In this document: one piece after another, positions 27,959 through 37,729 of the stretch
Numbering within the stretch: the first letter of the stretch is position 1
Layout of the letters: each line of letters opens with the position of its first letter
Source: Terrisporobacter sp.
Lineage (GTDB): Bacteria; Bacillota_A; Clostridia; Peptostreptococcales; Peptostreptococcaceae
Direction: 5' to 3'
NCBI GenBank assembly: GCA_029851945.1
Contig: JARKUZ010000067.1
Coordinates: 62,001-126,000 of the forward strand
DNA length: 64,000 bases
The notes under the pieces: generated by a model
Told to the model about the DNA's origin: nothing
The model's input: the letters and a program-made list of their open reading frames with translations, nothing else
Database searches by the model: none
Position numbers and translations under genes: made by a program

Positions 27959-29017
27959 CTATTCATCTGCTTTTATGCTTATCCATGCTTTGTCATATAT
28001 TTTTTTAATATTCATAGGCAAATCAAGATAAATTTCGCATCTATCCATTATTTCTTTAGGCATATACGCATTAGGATTATTTCTAACTTCTTCTGGTTGT
28101 TCTAGTTTTGCTTCTTTATTTGGAGTTGTATATCCAATTTCATCAGCTATTCTTAACGCACTTTCCTTATCACTTACAAAGTTTATGAACTTTTCAGCCC
28201 CTTCTACATTTTCAGCATTAGCAGTTATACATAAACTATCAATCCAAAAGTTTGCGCCTTCTTTAGGTACTACATATTTTAAATTAGGATATTCTTCTTG
28301 AAGATTTAAACCTTCTCCAGACCATATCATATTAATATCAGTTTCTCCCGCTGGTATCATTGTAGTCCCATTATCAACACCATATAGTGGTTTTACTAAT
28401 TTTCTTTGTTCTAATAATAATTGCTTAGCTTTTTCTATTTCTTTTTCATTAGTTGAGTTTAAAGAGTATCCAAGTTTTTTTAAAGCTACTCCTATTGTAT
28501 CTCTGTATGTATCAAACATAAAAATTTTATCTTTATACTTTTCATCCCATAATATGTCCCAACTATCTACTTCTTCTTTTACTACATCTGTATTATAAAT
28601 AAGGCCTACTGTTCCAAACATATATGGTACTGAATACTTATTATCTGGATCTATTTCTAGATTTAAGTATTGTTCATCCATTTGAGATATATTAGGTATA
28701 TTTTCTTTATTTAGCTCTTGAAGTAGATTTTTTTCAATCATTCTTGGCATTAAAGCATCAGATACTAAAACAACATCATATTTACCTGCTCCACTACTAA
28801 TTTTTTGGTACATAGCTTCCATATCATCAAAAGTTTCCATATTCACTTTTATACCATATTGCTTTTCAAACTCCCTTAGGGTTTCATCATCTATATTTTC
28901 TCCATAGTTAAAAAAGTTTATTTCTTGAGAATACTTCTTATTACTACATCCTACAAAAAATGCACTTATCACTAAGATACAAATCGATAGACTTAATAAT
29001 TTACTTAATCTTTTCAT
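27959..29017 (-). CDS. potD: Spermidine/putrescine-binding lipoprotein PotD
   Basis: 352 aa. The lipoprotein signal ends in FVGC (Cys24). The domain is a type 2 periplasmic binding fold with the PotD/PotF signatures NFFNYGENID, YNTDVV, SWDILWD and IGYTTPN. It should bind polyamines outside the membrane. The usual potABC genes are absent next to it, so it is an orphan here and must use a transporter encoded elsewhere or bind a different ligand. Monocistronic. Confidence 0.9.
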   Translation of the reverse strand: MKRLSKLLSLSICILVISAFFVGCSNKKYSQEINFFNYGENIDDETLREFEKQYGIKVNMETFDDMEAMYQKISSGAGKYDVVLVSDALMPRMIEKNLLQELNKENIPNISQMDEQYLNLEIDPDNKYSVPYMFGTVGLIYNTDVVKEEVDSWDILWDEKYKDKIFMFDTYRDTIGVALKKLGYSLNSTNEKEIEKAKQLLLEQRKLVKPLYGVDNGTTMIPAGETDINMIWSGEGLNLQEEYPNLKYVVPKEGANFWIDSLCITANAENVEGAEKFINFVSDKESALRIADEIGYTTPNKEAKLEQPEEVRNNPNAYMPKEIMDRCEIYLDLPMNIKKIYDKAWISIKADE

Positions 29018-29248
29018 ATTGCACTTCCTTCCATATTTTATTCTAAATATTCTTCTGGATTATATCATTATTTTAAATATATGTCTAATTATATGATATA
29101 TACAAAAATAATCTATAAATATATAACAGTTCTAAATTACCCTTATTCATAATAATATAAACAATTTATTGTTCATACTTAATAACAATTTTATATTTTA
29201 ATCAAGATTATCTTATAAACTTTTCATATATAAAAATTTGCTATAAAG

Positions 29249-29278
29249 CAAAAAAGCGAACTTATTCAAGTCCGCTTT
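29249..29278 (-). terminator. Terminator of the obg-yhbY transcript
   Basis: On the minus strand AAAGCGGACTT pairs with AAGTTCGCTTT (one G-U) around a 4-nt loop, followed by T6. Confidence 0.8.
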
Positions 29279-29313
29279 AAAATATATAATTATATATATT
29301 TACATTCCAACTA

Positions 29314-29682
29314 TTATCTACGAGATCTCTTAGTTGGTCTTCCTTTTTTAGTCATTCCCTCTTCTGCAACCTTTTTAACTGCTGGTTTTTGACCTGGGAA
29401 GAATATTTTTTGATTTTCTTGATTTTTTCTGTATATTGTAAATTTAAAACCTATAGCTTGAACAAATTCTGCTCTTAAAACTTTACATATAGCATTAGCT
29501 GTCTCTTTTGCATCAAGTCCAGCAGTTTCTAATATAGTTACTTTAACTATTTCTCTGGCATCTAACATTCCATCTAATTGATCTAAGAAACCTTCTGTAA
29601 CACCATCTTTTCCTATTTGAGTTATAGGCTTAAGAGTGTTTGCTAAAGATCTTAAATATGCTCTTTGTCTTCCGTTTAACAT
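29314..29682 (-). CDS. yhbY: CRM-domain ribosome assembly RNA-binding protein YhbY
   Basis: 122 aa. A CRM domain (about 1-95) with LNGRQRAYLRSLA at its start and the GxxG loop region QIGKDGVTEG, then a basic tail (KKGRPTKRSRR). It binds pre-50S ribosomal particles. It lies 25 bp after obg, and both encode large-subunit assembly factors. Confidence 0.93.
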   Translation of the reverse strand: MLNGRQRAYLRSLANTLKPITQIGKDGVTEGFLDQLDGMLDAREIVKVTILETAGLDAKETANAICKVLRAEFVQAIGFKFTIYRKNQENQKIFFPGQKPAVKKVAEEGMTKKGRPTKRSRR

Positions 29683-29707
29683 CCTGTCACCTCTTTATAA
29701 TTAAATT

Positions 29708-30994
29708 CTAGTTATAGAATTCAAATTCTATATCGTATATCTTAACTGTGTCTCCATCCTCAATTCCCATTTCTCTAAGTCTGTCAAATACTCCTTGACT
29801 TTCCATAGTTTTTTGGAAGAATTGGATAGATTCCATATCTTCAAAGTTAACAGAGTACATAATTCTTCTAAGTGCCTTACCAGTAACAACGTATACTCCA
29901 TCTTCTATTTCAACATTTAATCCTTCTTCTTCTGTATCATCTAATTCTGGCACATATAATTCTTCTTCAGAAACAATTTCTATTTCTTCTGCATCTTTCA
30001 GTAATTGAGATACATAAGTTATAACATCATCTATACCTTCTCTAGTCGCAGCAGACATTTTGAATACTTTGTATCCTCTTTCTTCTAATGACTCTTTGAA
30101 ATCTTCAAATACAGATTCATCTTCTAGTATATCTATTTTATTAGCTACTACTACTTGTGGTCTAGTAGATAGTTTTTCATTATATAGTTTTAATTCATCA
30201 TTGATTTTATCAAAGTCTTCTAGAGCATCTCTACCTTCTATTCCAGATATATCAACTATATGTATTAAAACTTTAGTTCTCTCAACATGTCTTAAGAAGT
30301 CATGTCCAAGTCCTACACCTTCAGCTGCTCCTTCTATAAGTCCAGGTATGTCAGCTAAAACAAAACTATCTCCAAATTTAGTTTTAACTACACCTAAGTT
30401 AGGTGTTAAAGTAGTAAAATGATAATTAGCTATTTTAGGCTTAGCCGCAGTAACTACTGATAAGAATGTAGATTTACCTACGTTAGGGAATCCTAATAAT
30501 CCCACATCAGCAATCATTTTAAGCTCTAATATAACCCATCTTTCTTCTCCATCAGTCCCTGATTTAGCAAAATTCGGAGCTTGTCTTACTGCATTAGCAA
30601 AGTGTTGGTTTCCTTTTCCGCCTCTACCACCTCTTGCAACTACAGCTCTATCTCCTTCATGCTTTAAATCAGCTATGATTTTATTAGTAGCTTCATCTCT
30701 TATAATTGTCCCTGCTGGCACTTTTAAAACTAAATCTTCACCATTTTTACCAGCTTGTCTTTTTTTACTTCCATCTCCACCTGGGGTAGCAACGTATTTT
30801 CTTTGATATTTAAAGTCCATTAGTGTTCTTAAGTCGTTATCAACTTCAAATATAACACTAGCGCCTCTTCCTCCGTCTCCACCGTCTGGCCCACCTGCAG
30901 GAACATATTTTTCTCTTCTAAATGATACTGCACCGTTTCCACCATTTCCAGCTTTAACAAATATTCTTGCCTTATCTATAAACAAAAGTGGCAC
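29708..30994 (-). CDS. obg: Obg GTPase
   Basis: 428 aa. Three parts are visible: the glycine-rich Obg fold (1-158), the G domain with P-loop GFPNVGKST (about 166-174), DIPG and NKID, and the C-terminal OCT domain (about 350-428). It is an essential GTPase in 50S maturation and stringent response. It belongs to the rplU-prp-rpmA-obg-yhbY cluster, with 80 bp and a weak hairpin between rpmA and obg. Confidence 0.97.
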   Translation of the reverse strand: MPLLFIDKARIFVKAGNGGNGAVSFRREKYVPAGGPDGGDGGRGASVIFEVDNDLRTLMDFKYQRKYVATPGGDGSKKRQAGKNGEDLVLKVPAGTIIRDEATNKIIADLKHEGDRAVVARGGRGGKGNQHFANAVRQAPNFAKSGTDGEERWVILELKMIADVGLLGFPNVGKSTFLSVVTAAKPKIANYHFTTLTPNLGVVKTKFGDSFVLADIPGLIEGAAEGVGLGHDFLRHVERTKVLIHIVDISGIEGRDALEDFDKINDELKLYNEKLSTRPQVVVANKIDILEDESVFEDFKESLEERGYKVFKMSAATREGIDDVITYVSQLLKDAEEIEIVSEEELYVPELDDTEEEGLNVEIEDGVYVVTGKALRRIMYSVNFEDMESIQFFQKTMESQGVFDRLREMGIEDGDTVKIYDIEFEFYN

Positions 30995-31045
30995 CTCCTA
31001 TACAAAATTTGCTTTTATATCCAATTTCCTATATTTAAAAAGAAA

Positions 31046-31065
31046 AGGAGTGTACATACACTCCT
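31046..31065 (-). terminator. Weak terminator or attenuator between rpmA and obg
   Basis: 8-bp perfect stem AGGAGTGT / ACACTCCT with a 4-nt loop, followed on the minus strand by TTTTCTTTTT. It could reduce readthrough from the ribosomal protein genes into obg. Confidence 0.55.
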
Positions 31066-31074
31066 CTCCCTTTA

Positions 31075-31365
31075 TTATTCAGCAACTTGTACTGGATATA
31101 TACTTACTTTTTTTCTTTTTTTGTCTTTTCTTTCGAATTTAACTGTACCATCTATTAATGCGAATAAAGTGTCATCTCCACCTTTACCTACATTAGTTCC
31201 TGGATGTATTTTAGTACCTCTTTGTCTTACTATTATACTACCAGCAGTAACTAGTTGTCCGTCATATCTTTTAACACCTAATCTTTTAGCTATAGAATCT
31301 CTACCATTTTTAGAAGACCCTACCCCTTTTTTAGATGCTAATAATTGTAAGTTCATGTTTAACAT
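31075..31365 (-). CDS. rpmA: Ribosomal protein bL27
   Basis: 96 aa. The body [14 protein letters not shown]...[10 protein letters not shown] is standard L27. The N-terminus [10 protein letters not shown] is the Firmicute-type extension that Prp protease removes before 50S assembly. The residues before the cleavage point here are LQLL rather than the LQFF of Bacillus and Staphylococcus. Encoded right after prp. Confidence 0.97.
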   Translation of the reverse strand: MLNMNLQLLASKKGVGSSKNGRDSIAKRLGVKRYDGQLVTAGSIIVRQRGTKIHPGTNVGKGGDDTLFALIDGTVKFERKDKKRKKVSIYPVQVAE

Positions 31366-31378
31366 TTGGAGTCACCCC

Positions 31379-31699
31379 CTACTTTTTTAGAATTTTTATA
31401 TTGTTCGGATAATCCTTTTTAATTGATTTCATTGTTAATTCAAAATGTTCTAATAATAAATCAGTTTTTTCATTTAAACTTTCTTCATTAACCAGACATT
31501 CAATAAAACCTTCTTGGCCGATTACAGAGTCAAATTTCACTTTAACTATTGCATCTAATGAATTGATAATACCAATGCTATTAGATGTAACAGCTGCACA
31601 TACTATATCTTGTCCTATTGGAGCAAAATCAGCATGTCCTTTTATTGTAAAACCTTTACGTCTGAAGTCGTCTGTATAATGATATTTAATCTTTATCAT
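31379..31699 (-). CDS. prp: Ribosomal-processing cysteine protease Prp
   Basis: 106 aa. The family motif GHADFA...GQDIVCAAVT gives the catalytic His and Cys (His22, Cys34). It clips the N-terminal extension of L27. It sits between rplU and rpmA, the canonical place, and is co-transcribed with them. AGGTAAG ribosome binding site. Confidence 0.95.
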   Translation of the reverse strand: MIKIKYHYTDDFRRKGFTIKGHADFAPIGQDIVCAAVTSNSIGIINSLDAIVKVKFDSVIGQEGFIECLVNEESLNEKTDLLLEHFELTMKSIKKDYPNNIKILKK

Positions 31700-31714
31700 T
31701 TTACTTACCTAATA

Positions 31715-32029
31715 CTAAGCGTTTATTTTTTCGATAACTATCTTAGTGTATGGTTGACGATGACCTTGTTTTCTTCTGTAGTCTTTTTTAGCTTTATATT
31801 TGAAAACTATAACTTTTTTAGCTTTACCTTGTTCTACTACTTTAGCAGTAACAGAAGCACCTTCTACAACTGGAGCACCAACAACTAATTCTCCTTCTGC
31901 ATTAGTACAAGCTAATACTTCGTTTAAAGTTACTTCTTCACCAGCTTGTGCTTCTAACTTTTCAACGAATAATACATCACCTTCAGCAACTTTGTATTGC
32001 TTTCCACCTGTTTTAACTATAGCGTACAT
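31715..32029 (-). CDS. rplU: Ribosomal protein bL21
   Basis: 104 aa, full length: [14 protein letters not shown] start and [22 protein letters not shown] end. It is first in the rplU-prp-rpmA operon and is preceded by an L21 leader RNA. GAGGAGGTG ribosome binding site. Confidence 0.98.
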   Translation of the reverse strand: MYAIVKTGGKQYKVAEGDVLFVEKLEAQAGEEVTLNEVLACTNAEGELVVGAPVVEGASVTAKVVEQGKAKKVIVFKYKAKKDYRRKQGHRQPYTKIVIEKINA

Positions 32030-32039
32030 TAATATACAC

Positions 32040-32115
32040 CTCCTCGGTCTAAGAACTCGCCATCAAGGTACTTCCCTTGAGAAGATTTTCACCTTTTCTG
32101 TGCGGCATTACAGTT
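32040..32115 (-). ncRNA. L21 leader RNA
   Basis: On the minus strand the 5' leader of rplU carries AATGCCGCACAG...AAAGGTGAAAA...AAGGGAAG..CCTTGATGGCGAGTTCTTAGACCGAGGAGGTG. The spaced blocks GCCGCACAG, GGTGAAAA, CCTTGATGGCGAGTT and CCGAGGAGGTG match the L21 leader family of Firmicutes, thought to bind L21 and repress its own operon. The last element includes the ribosome binding site. Edges are approximate. Confidence 0.85.
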
Positions 32116-32148
32116 ATAAATAATACTACTTATTGAACAAAATGTCAA

Positions 32149-33552
32149 CTAGCTTGCAAAAATTATTTTATATTTTTCATTACTAATTTTTTCATTTTCT
32201 TTAAGTGAAATATCCACTTTATATTTTTCACATATTTTATAAATTATATCCATATAATTACTTTTTATCTTTTTTAAAGTAATTGGACTCAACTGTAAAT
32301 CTAAATTATTATAAGAGGTATGATATTTAATTCTCATTACTTCTTTTTCAATATCATCAATTAAATAATTAATAGACTTTGTAGATAAAATACTATCACA
32401 TAATGTACAATCTTCTAAATAATACTTACTTATTGAATTTTTTTCTCTTCGTCTTGCAACTTCTACAAGTCCAAGTCTTGTCATTCCTAACACTTCAGAT
32501 TTTCTTTTATCCTTTTCCATATGACTATTTAAAGTTTTTAATAAATTTTCTTTATTTTTCTTTTTAATCATATCAATAAAATCTATTATTATTATTCCAC
32601 CAATATCTCTAAGTCTAAGTTGTCTTGCAATTTCTTTACAAGCTTCTAAGTTAGTTTTATATACAGTATCTTCTCTATTTCCACTTCCAGTAAATTTACC
32701 TGTGTTAACATCTATTACAGTTAAGGCTTCGGTTTTTTCTATTATTAGATATCCACCACTTTTTAACCATACTTTTTTATTGAGACTTCTTTCTATTTGA
32801 TTTTGTATTCTATATAAATCAAATATATCTTCATTTTCTTGTAACTTTAGTTTACTTATATAGTCTTTATTAATACGTTTTAAAATATTTTTTATTTCTT
32901 CATATTTTTGTGCATCATTTAAAACTATTTGTTCCACATCTTCATTAACATTGTCTTTTATATATTTAGATGAAAAATCAAGTTCTTTATATAGTAACTT
33001 AGGTCCTATACCTAACTTAAATTCTTTGCAAATTAAATCATATTTTTCTTTTAATTCATTAAAGTCATTTTCTAACTCTTCTTTGCTACAACCATTTGCT
33101 TCTGTTCTAATTATTATTCCACACTCTTTTCCAACAAAAGATCTAACAAGTTTTTTTAACCTAAAACGTTCGTCTTCATCTTGAAGCCTATTAGATATTG
33201 TTATTCTATCGTTAGATGGAATATATACTAAGAAACGCCCTGAAAGGCTTATTTCTTCACTTAACTTTGCTCCTTTAGTTCCAATTGCTTCTTTATTAAT
33301 TTGAACCATTATATCCATACCCGATTTTATATTAGAATCCTTTTTTAAAGGTAGATAGGCTAACTTTTCAAATCCAATATCTACAAAGCAGGCCTCAAGG
33401 CCTGCTTTTACATTTTTAACTATTCCTCTATAGATATTGGATACTAGTTTGTTATTTTTATTTTCTTCTATTAATAATTCTACTAATTTATCATCTTCAA
33501 CTATTGCAGTTTTTTGAGATAAAACTAGAGATTCTATTATTATTCTTTTCAT
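32149..33552 (-). CDS. rng: Ribonuclease E/G family protein
   Basis: 467 aa. S1-like domain near the N-terminus (about 38-120), then the DNase I-like catalytic part with both metal Asp motifs, VIDVNTG (about 277) and IIDFIDM (about 321), and the zinc-link CTLC (about 390). It cuts single-stranded RNA 5' ends and helps mature 16S rRNA. It lacks the long degradosome tail of RNase E. It is preceded by two radical-SAM-linked genes on the same transcript. The start has only a weak ribosome binding site. Confidence 0.93.
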   Translation of the reverse strand: MKRIIIESLVLSQKTAIVEDDKLVELLIEENKNNKLVSNIYRGIVKNVKAGLEACFVDIGFEKLAYLPLKKDSNIKSGMDIMVQINKEAIGTKGAKLSEEISLSGRFLVYIPSNDRITISNRLQDEDERFRLKKLVRSFVGKECGIIIRTEANGCSKEELENDFNELKEKYDLICKEFKLGIGPKLLYKELDFSSKYIKDNVNEDVEQIVLNDAQKYEEIKNILKRINKDYISKLKLQENEDIFDLYRIQNQIERSLNKKVWLKSGGYLIIEKTEALTVIDVNTGKFTGSGNREDTVYKTNLEACKEIARQLRLRDIGGIIIIDFIDMIKKKNKENLLKTLNSHMEKDKRKSEVLGMTRLGLVEVARRREKNSISKYYLEDCTLCDSILSTKSINYLIDDIEKEVMRIKYHTSYNNLDLQLSPITLKKIKSNYMDIIYKICEKYKVDISLKENEKISNEKYKIIFAS

Positions 33553-33563
33553 AGATTTTTTTA

Positions 33564-34271
33564 TTATAACGGAGTTACTAACTCCCCATCTTCCATAGCA
33601 TATAAGTCTCTTCTTATAACTTCTACTTCTCTTGGATCCATTTCTACATTTAATATTTCTAATATCTTAGGTACTAATATATTTATATTTAAATTAGCTT
33701 TAGATCCAGTTGCTATTGTAGCTTCAAAAGTAACTTTTTCATCATCTAAGCTAACTAAATCAAAGTTTCTTATTAGTGGTCTTATATCAGATTCTACTAT
33801 TTTACCTTTTTTATTTTTTTTAGTTATCATTATTGATTCACTTTTTACAAAATCTAATACTCTAGATTTAACTAATTCTTTACTAAGTGGTTTCTCTAAA
33901 TCTATATTAAATAAATATTCTCCATAAACTATTTCAGATGATAAAGAAGGAGTACTTGAAGTTATTTCTTTAGCTTTTATAAACTCAACACCTACAGGAA
34001 GTTTTTCATTTATTCTTTTTAAGAATTCTTCAATAGTTATATCATCTTCAATTTCTATATCAACGTACTCTCCTTGACTTTCCACACCTAAAGCTAATGC
34101 ATTACCATAACTCATTTTAGGGTGAGGATTAAATCCTAGAGAATAAGATAAATTTATCTCTGCTCTTCTAAAAGCTCTTTGTAAAAGTCTTTGTAAGTCA
34201 AGATGAGATATAAATATCATATCATCTTCTTTTTTATATTTAGCTCTAATTATCTTACTCATAATTAGCAT
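33564..34271 (-). CDS. TIGR03936/DUF2344 radical-SAM-associated protein
   Basis: 235 aa. The sequence IRAKYKKEDDMIFISHLDLQ...RAFRRAEINLSYSLGFNPHPK is typical of DUF2344. It is always next to or fused with a TIGR03960 radical SAM protein, which is the case here: the start overlaps the end of that gene by 7 bp. The alternative ATG at 34262 is also possible. Function is unknown; linked to the ribosome/RNA gene neighbourhood (rng, rplU). Confidence 0.9.
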   Translation of the reverse strand: MLIMSKIIRAKYKKEDDMIFISHLDLQRLLQRAFRRAEINLSYSLGFNPHPKMSYGNALALGVESQGEYVDIEIEDDITIEEFLKRINEKLPVGVEFIKAKEITSSTPSLSSEIVYGEYLFNIDLEKPLSKELVKSRVLDFVKSESIMITKKNKKGKIVESDIRPLIRNFDLVSLDDEKVTFEATIATGSKANLNINILVPKILEILNVEMDPREVEVIRRDLYAMEDGELVTPL

Positions 34272-36109
34272 AGCCCCCTTCCTATATCATTTGTATTAAC
34301 TCCACAGCCATTACATCTATGTCTACAATCTACAGTTACTGCATCTTCTTTTGCTTTATTATTTTCTCTTATTAAGAATTTTTTAGTTACACCTACATCT
34401 ATGTGATCCCATGCAAATACTTCATCATAACTTCTTTCTCTATGAGCATACCAGCTTATATCTAAGTTATTTTTAGCCATAGCTTCTAGCCATATATCTA
34501 AATTGAAATATTCTGACCATCCATCAAACTTAGCTCCAGCTTTAAATGCATCATAAATAACTTTACCTATTCTTCTATCTCCTCTAGAAACAACAGCTTC
34601 CATTAAACTTGTCTTAGAGTCATGATAAATATATTTTATATCTCTATTTCTTAATGCTTTAACTAAATATTGTTGTTTTTCTCTGACAACATCTCCCGTG
34701 TCTTGTCCATGCCATTGGAAAGGAGTGAATGGTTTTGGAACAAATGTTGATGTACTTACTGTTACAGAGAATTTTCTTGATAGTTTTCCTCCATGTACTT
34801 CTCTGTAAGTATCTATTACATTATAAGCTAGGTCTCTTATACCATCTAGGTCATCGTATCTTTCTGTAGGAAGACCTATCATGAAGTAAAGTTTTACACT
34901 ATTCCATCCCATTTCAAATGCTTTTCTAGTAGCATCCTTTAAATCTTGCTCACTTACACCTTTATTTATAACGTCTCTCATTCTTTGGCTTCCTGCCTCT
35001 GGTGCAAATGTTAAACCTGATTTTCTAACTTGTTGTATTTTTTCCGCAATCTCCATAGTAAAGTTATCAAGTCTAAGTGATGGAAGAGATATACCTATAT
35101 TTTTACTTGCATATTCTTCTACTAATACATCTGTAAGCTCACTTAATTTAGAGTAATCACTTGTAGAAAGAGATGATAAAGACACTTCATCATATCCTGT
35201 ACTTTTTATTAGCTTATCTAAAGATTCTTTTAACCTTTCTACACTCTTTTCTCTTATAGGTCTATATATCATACCAGCTTGACAGAATCTACATCCTCTT
35301 GTACATCCTCTGAATAGTTCTAGCACTACTCTTTCATGAACAGTTTCGATATATGGAACTATTAAAGCTTCTGGATAATAAACTTCATCCATATTTTTTA
35401 TTATTCTTTTTCTAGGATGCGCTGGTATTCCTTCTCTATTTGGTACAGTTTCTTTTACTGTATTATCTTCATTATATGTAACATCATAGAAACTTGGTAT
35501 ATAAACACCTTCTATTTTAGATACTCTCATTAAGAAATCTTCTCTAGTTGTTTTATTTTTTCTCCATTCTTTGTATTCATTTAATACTTCTAAGTTTACT
35601 TCTTCACCTTCACCAAGTATTACAATATCTACAAAATCGGCAAGAGGTTCTGAATTATATGCACATGGTCCTCCAACCATAATGAATGGATCATCTAATT
35701 TTCTATCTTTAGCTAATATTTCTATATTACCTAAATCTAATATATTTAATATATTTGTGTAAGAAAGTTCATATTGAAGTGTAAATGTAACAAAATCGAA
35801 GTTAGTTATTGATTCTCTAGATTCTAATGCAAATAGAGGTATATTCTTTTCTCTTAATATTTCTTCCATATCAACCGCTGGAGAATATACTCTTTCACAA
35901 TAAACACCTTCATCTTTATTTAATACTCTATATAGTATTTGACTGCCTAAATGACTCATCCCTACTTCATATATATCTGGGAAGCATTGAGCATATCTTA
36001 CTAATTCTTTATTACTAGTATCTTTATGTATTGAATTTATCTCATTTCCTAAATATCTAGCCGGCTTTTCAACCTTTTTTAAAATTTTCTTAAATTCTGC
36101 TTTGTCCAT
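34265..36109 (-). CDS. TIGR03960 family B12-binding/radical SAM protein
   Basis: 614 aa. An N-terminal B12-binding-like domain is followed by the radical SAM core with FRGCTRGCRFCQAG (CxxxCxxC near 275-283) and a C-terminal CRHRCNGCGVN cluster. The 4Fe-4S cluster ligands are intact. Its chemistry is unknown; the partner DUF2344 protein follows. It is conserved beside rng and rplU in clostridia. The ribosome binding site CGGAGG is 12 nt from the ATG. Confidence 0.93.
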   Translation of the reverse strand: MDKAEFKKILKKVEKPARYLGNEINSIHKDTSNKELVRYAQCFPDIYEVGMSHLGSQILYRVLNKDEGVYCERVYSPAVDMEEILREKNIPLFALESRESITNFDFVTFTLQYELSYTNILNILDLGNIEILAKDRKLDDPFIMVGGPCAYNSEPLADFVDIVILGEGEEVNLEVLNEYKEWRKNKTTREDFLMRVSKIEGVYIPSFYDVTYNEDNTVKETVPNREGIPAHPRKRIIKNMDEVYYPEALIVPYIETVHERVVLELFRGCTRGCRFCQAGMIYRPIREKSVERLKESLDKLIKSTGYDEVSLSSLSTSDYSKLSELTDVLVEEYASKNIGISLPSLRLDNFTMEIAEKIQQVRKSGLTFAPEAGSQRMRDVINKGVSEQDLKDATRKAFEMGWNSVKLYFMIGLPTERYDDLDGIRDLAYNVIDTYREVHGGKLSRKFSVTVSTSTFVPKPFTPFQWHGQDTGDVVREKQQYLVKALRNRDIKYIYHDSKTSLMEAVVSRGDRRIGKVIYDAFKAGAKFDGWSEYFNLDIWLEAMAKNNLDISWYAHRERSYDEVFAWDHIDVGVTKKFLIRENNKAKEDAVTVDCRHRCNGCGVNTNDIGRGLC

Positions 36110-36471
36110 CTATTATTGAAACCTCCGATTAACTAATTGTAATTCACATAAATTTTATTATACACTATAAAATATTCGGTATCAAAATATTTTAAATTTA
36201 ATCCTATTATTACCTATATTTTATATTATCACTATATTCTTATCCATTATACTAGATTTACAATATATTTCTATTGTTAATTCGATCAACTTTTAACTAT
36301 AATTATAATTATATATTACCTAAATTAAACAATATTGTTTTTTTTACTTGTTTTTTTTAATAAAAATACAGATAATATAATAATAATGTGAATTATATTT
36401 TTAGTTTCATATAAATAAAATTTGGGTATATAAAATTTGTGCTATGATTTTTTATATTTAGGAGGTTTGCA
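36110..36471. promoter_or_regulatory. Divergent intergenic region upstream of fprA
   Basis: 362 bp, over 80% A/T by eye, between divergent genes. An extended -10 (TG-C-TATGAT, 36440-36448) lies upstream of fprA. Apart from that I see no RNA gene or conserved structure. Confidence 0.4.
36440..36448 (+). promoter_or_regulatory. Extended -10 promoter of fprA
   Basis: TG-C-TATGAT, 23 bp before the ATG; the start would fall near 36455, giving a short leader. No clear -35. Confidence 0.4.
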
Positions 36472-37665
36472 ATGAGCAGTGTTTTTGAAATAAAACCAGA
36501 TATATTCTATACTGGTGTTGTAGATAAGGATTTAAAAATATTCGATATTATAATGGAAACAGAATATGGTACAACTTATAATTCTTATCTAATAAAAGAT
36601 GAAAAAGTTGTTTTATTTGATACTGTAAAAGATTGTTTTAAAGATGAATTTTTAAGTAACTTACGTGAAATAGTTGATATTAAAGATATTGATTATGTAG
36701 TTATTCATCATACTGAACCTGATCATGCAGGTTGTTTAAAATATATATTAGAAATAAATCCAGACATACAAGTTATTGCTACTAAAGCAGCACATATGTA
36801 CTTAAAAGATCAAATCAATAAACCTTTTAACTGTACAACTGTAAAAACTGGAGATTCTTTAAACATAGGCAAGAGAACTCTTGAATTTATTCAAGCTCCT
36901 TTCTTACACTGGGCTGATACAATGTTTACTTATGTTCCTCAAGATAAAATATTATTAACTTGTGATGCTTTCGGATGTCACTATTCTGAATTCGACTGCA
37001 AGGCTATAGATGATGAAGGATATTTACCATCATCAAAATTATATTATGATTGCATAGTAAAACCATATGCAAAATATGTTTTAGAAGCTGTTAATAAAGT
37101 AGTAGAGCTTGGATTAGACTTTGATACTATATTAACTTCTCATGGACCTATACTTTCAGAAAGACCTATGGAGCAAGTTGAAAGATATGTAAAATGGTCA
37201 AAAGAGGTAATAGAGGAAACTAATAATCAACATATGGCTATATTCTACTTATCAGCTTATACAAATACTTTTGAAATGGCTAAGAAAATACAGCAAGGTG
37301 CTTTATCACAAGATGTTAAGGTTAAATTATATGACTTAGAAAAATTAACTCTAAAAGAGATGCACGATGCTGTAGTTTCAGCTAAAGTTGTTTTAGTAGG
37401 TTCTCCTACAATAAACAAAACTATGGTTAAACCTATGTGGGACTTATTCTCAGTAATAGATCCAATGGCTAATAAAGGAACTGTTGCAGGAGTATTTGGT
37501 TCTTACGGATGGAGTGGTGAAGGTATAACAATGGCAGAAAACTTATTTAAAGCTATGTCATTCAAAGTTCCTGCTCCAGCTCTTAAAAAGAAATTCTTCC
37601 CTAGTGATGATACATTCAAAGAATGTTTCGATTACGGTGTTGAATTTGCACAATATTTAAAATAG
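36472..37665 (+). CDS. fprA: Flavodiiron protein (FprA-type A flavoprotein)
   Basis: 397 aa. N-terminal beta-lactamase-like diiron domain with HHTEPDHAGC (H-x-E-x-D-H ligands, about 81-86), HWADTMF and CDAFGCHYSE, then a C-terminal flavodoxin domain (about 255-397) with YLSAYTNTFEMA and SYGWSGEG. Such proteins reduce O2 or NO to water or N2O in anaerobes, using reduced rubredoxin or NADH-linked donors, which fits a strict anaerobe. AGGAGG ribosome binding site. Ended by a good terminator. Confidence 0.93.
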   Translation: MSSVFEIKPDIFYTGVVDKDLKIFDIIMETEYGTTYNSYLIKDEKVVLFDTVKDCFKDEFLSNLREIVDIKDIDYVVIHHTEPDHAGCLKYILEINPDIQVIATKAAHMYLKDQINKPFNCTTVKTGDSLNIGKRTLEFIQAPFLHWADTMFTYVPQDKILLTCDAFGCHYSEFDCKAIDDEGYLPSSKLYYDCIVKPYAKYVLEAVNKVVELGLDFDTILTSHGPILSERPMEQVERYVKWSKEVIEETNNQHMAIFYLSAYTNTFEMAKKIQQGALSQDVKVKLYDLEKLTLKEMHDAVVSAKVVLVGSPTINKTMVKPMWDLFSVIDPMANKGTVAGVFGSYGWSGEGITMAENLFKAMSFKVPAPALKKKFFPSDDTFKECFDYGVEFAQYLK

Positions 37666-37674
37666 AAATTAAAT

Positions 37675-37722
37675 AAGGTTAATGTATGTGAAGTTTAAAA
37701 CTTCTAATACATTAACCTTTTA
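37675..37722. terminator. Bidirectional terminator between fprA and mgsA
   Basis: Long stem: AAGGTTAATGTAT / ATACATTAACCTT with an inner GAAGTTT/AAACTTC hairpin, followed by T4 on the plus strand. mgsA ends 8 bp away on the minus strand. Confidence 0.8.
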
Positions 37723-37729
37723 TTTAATA

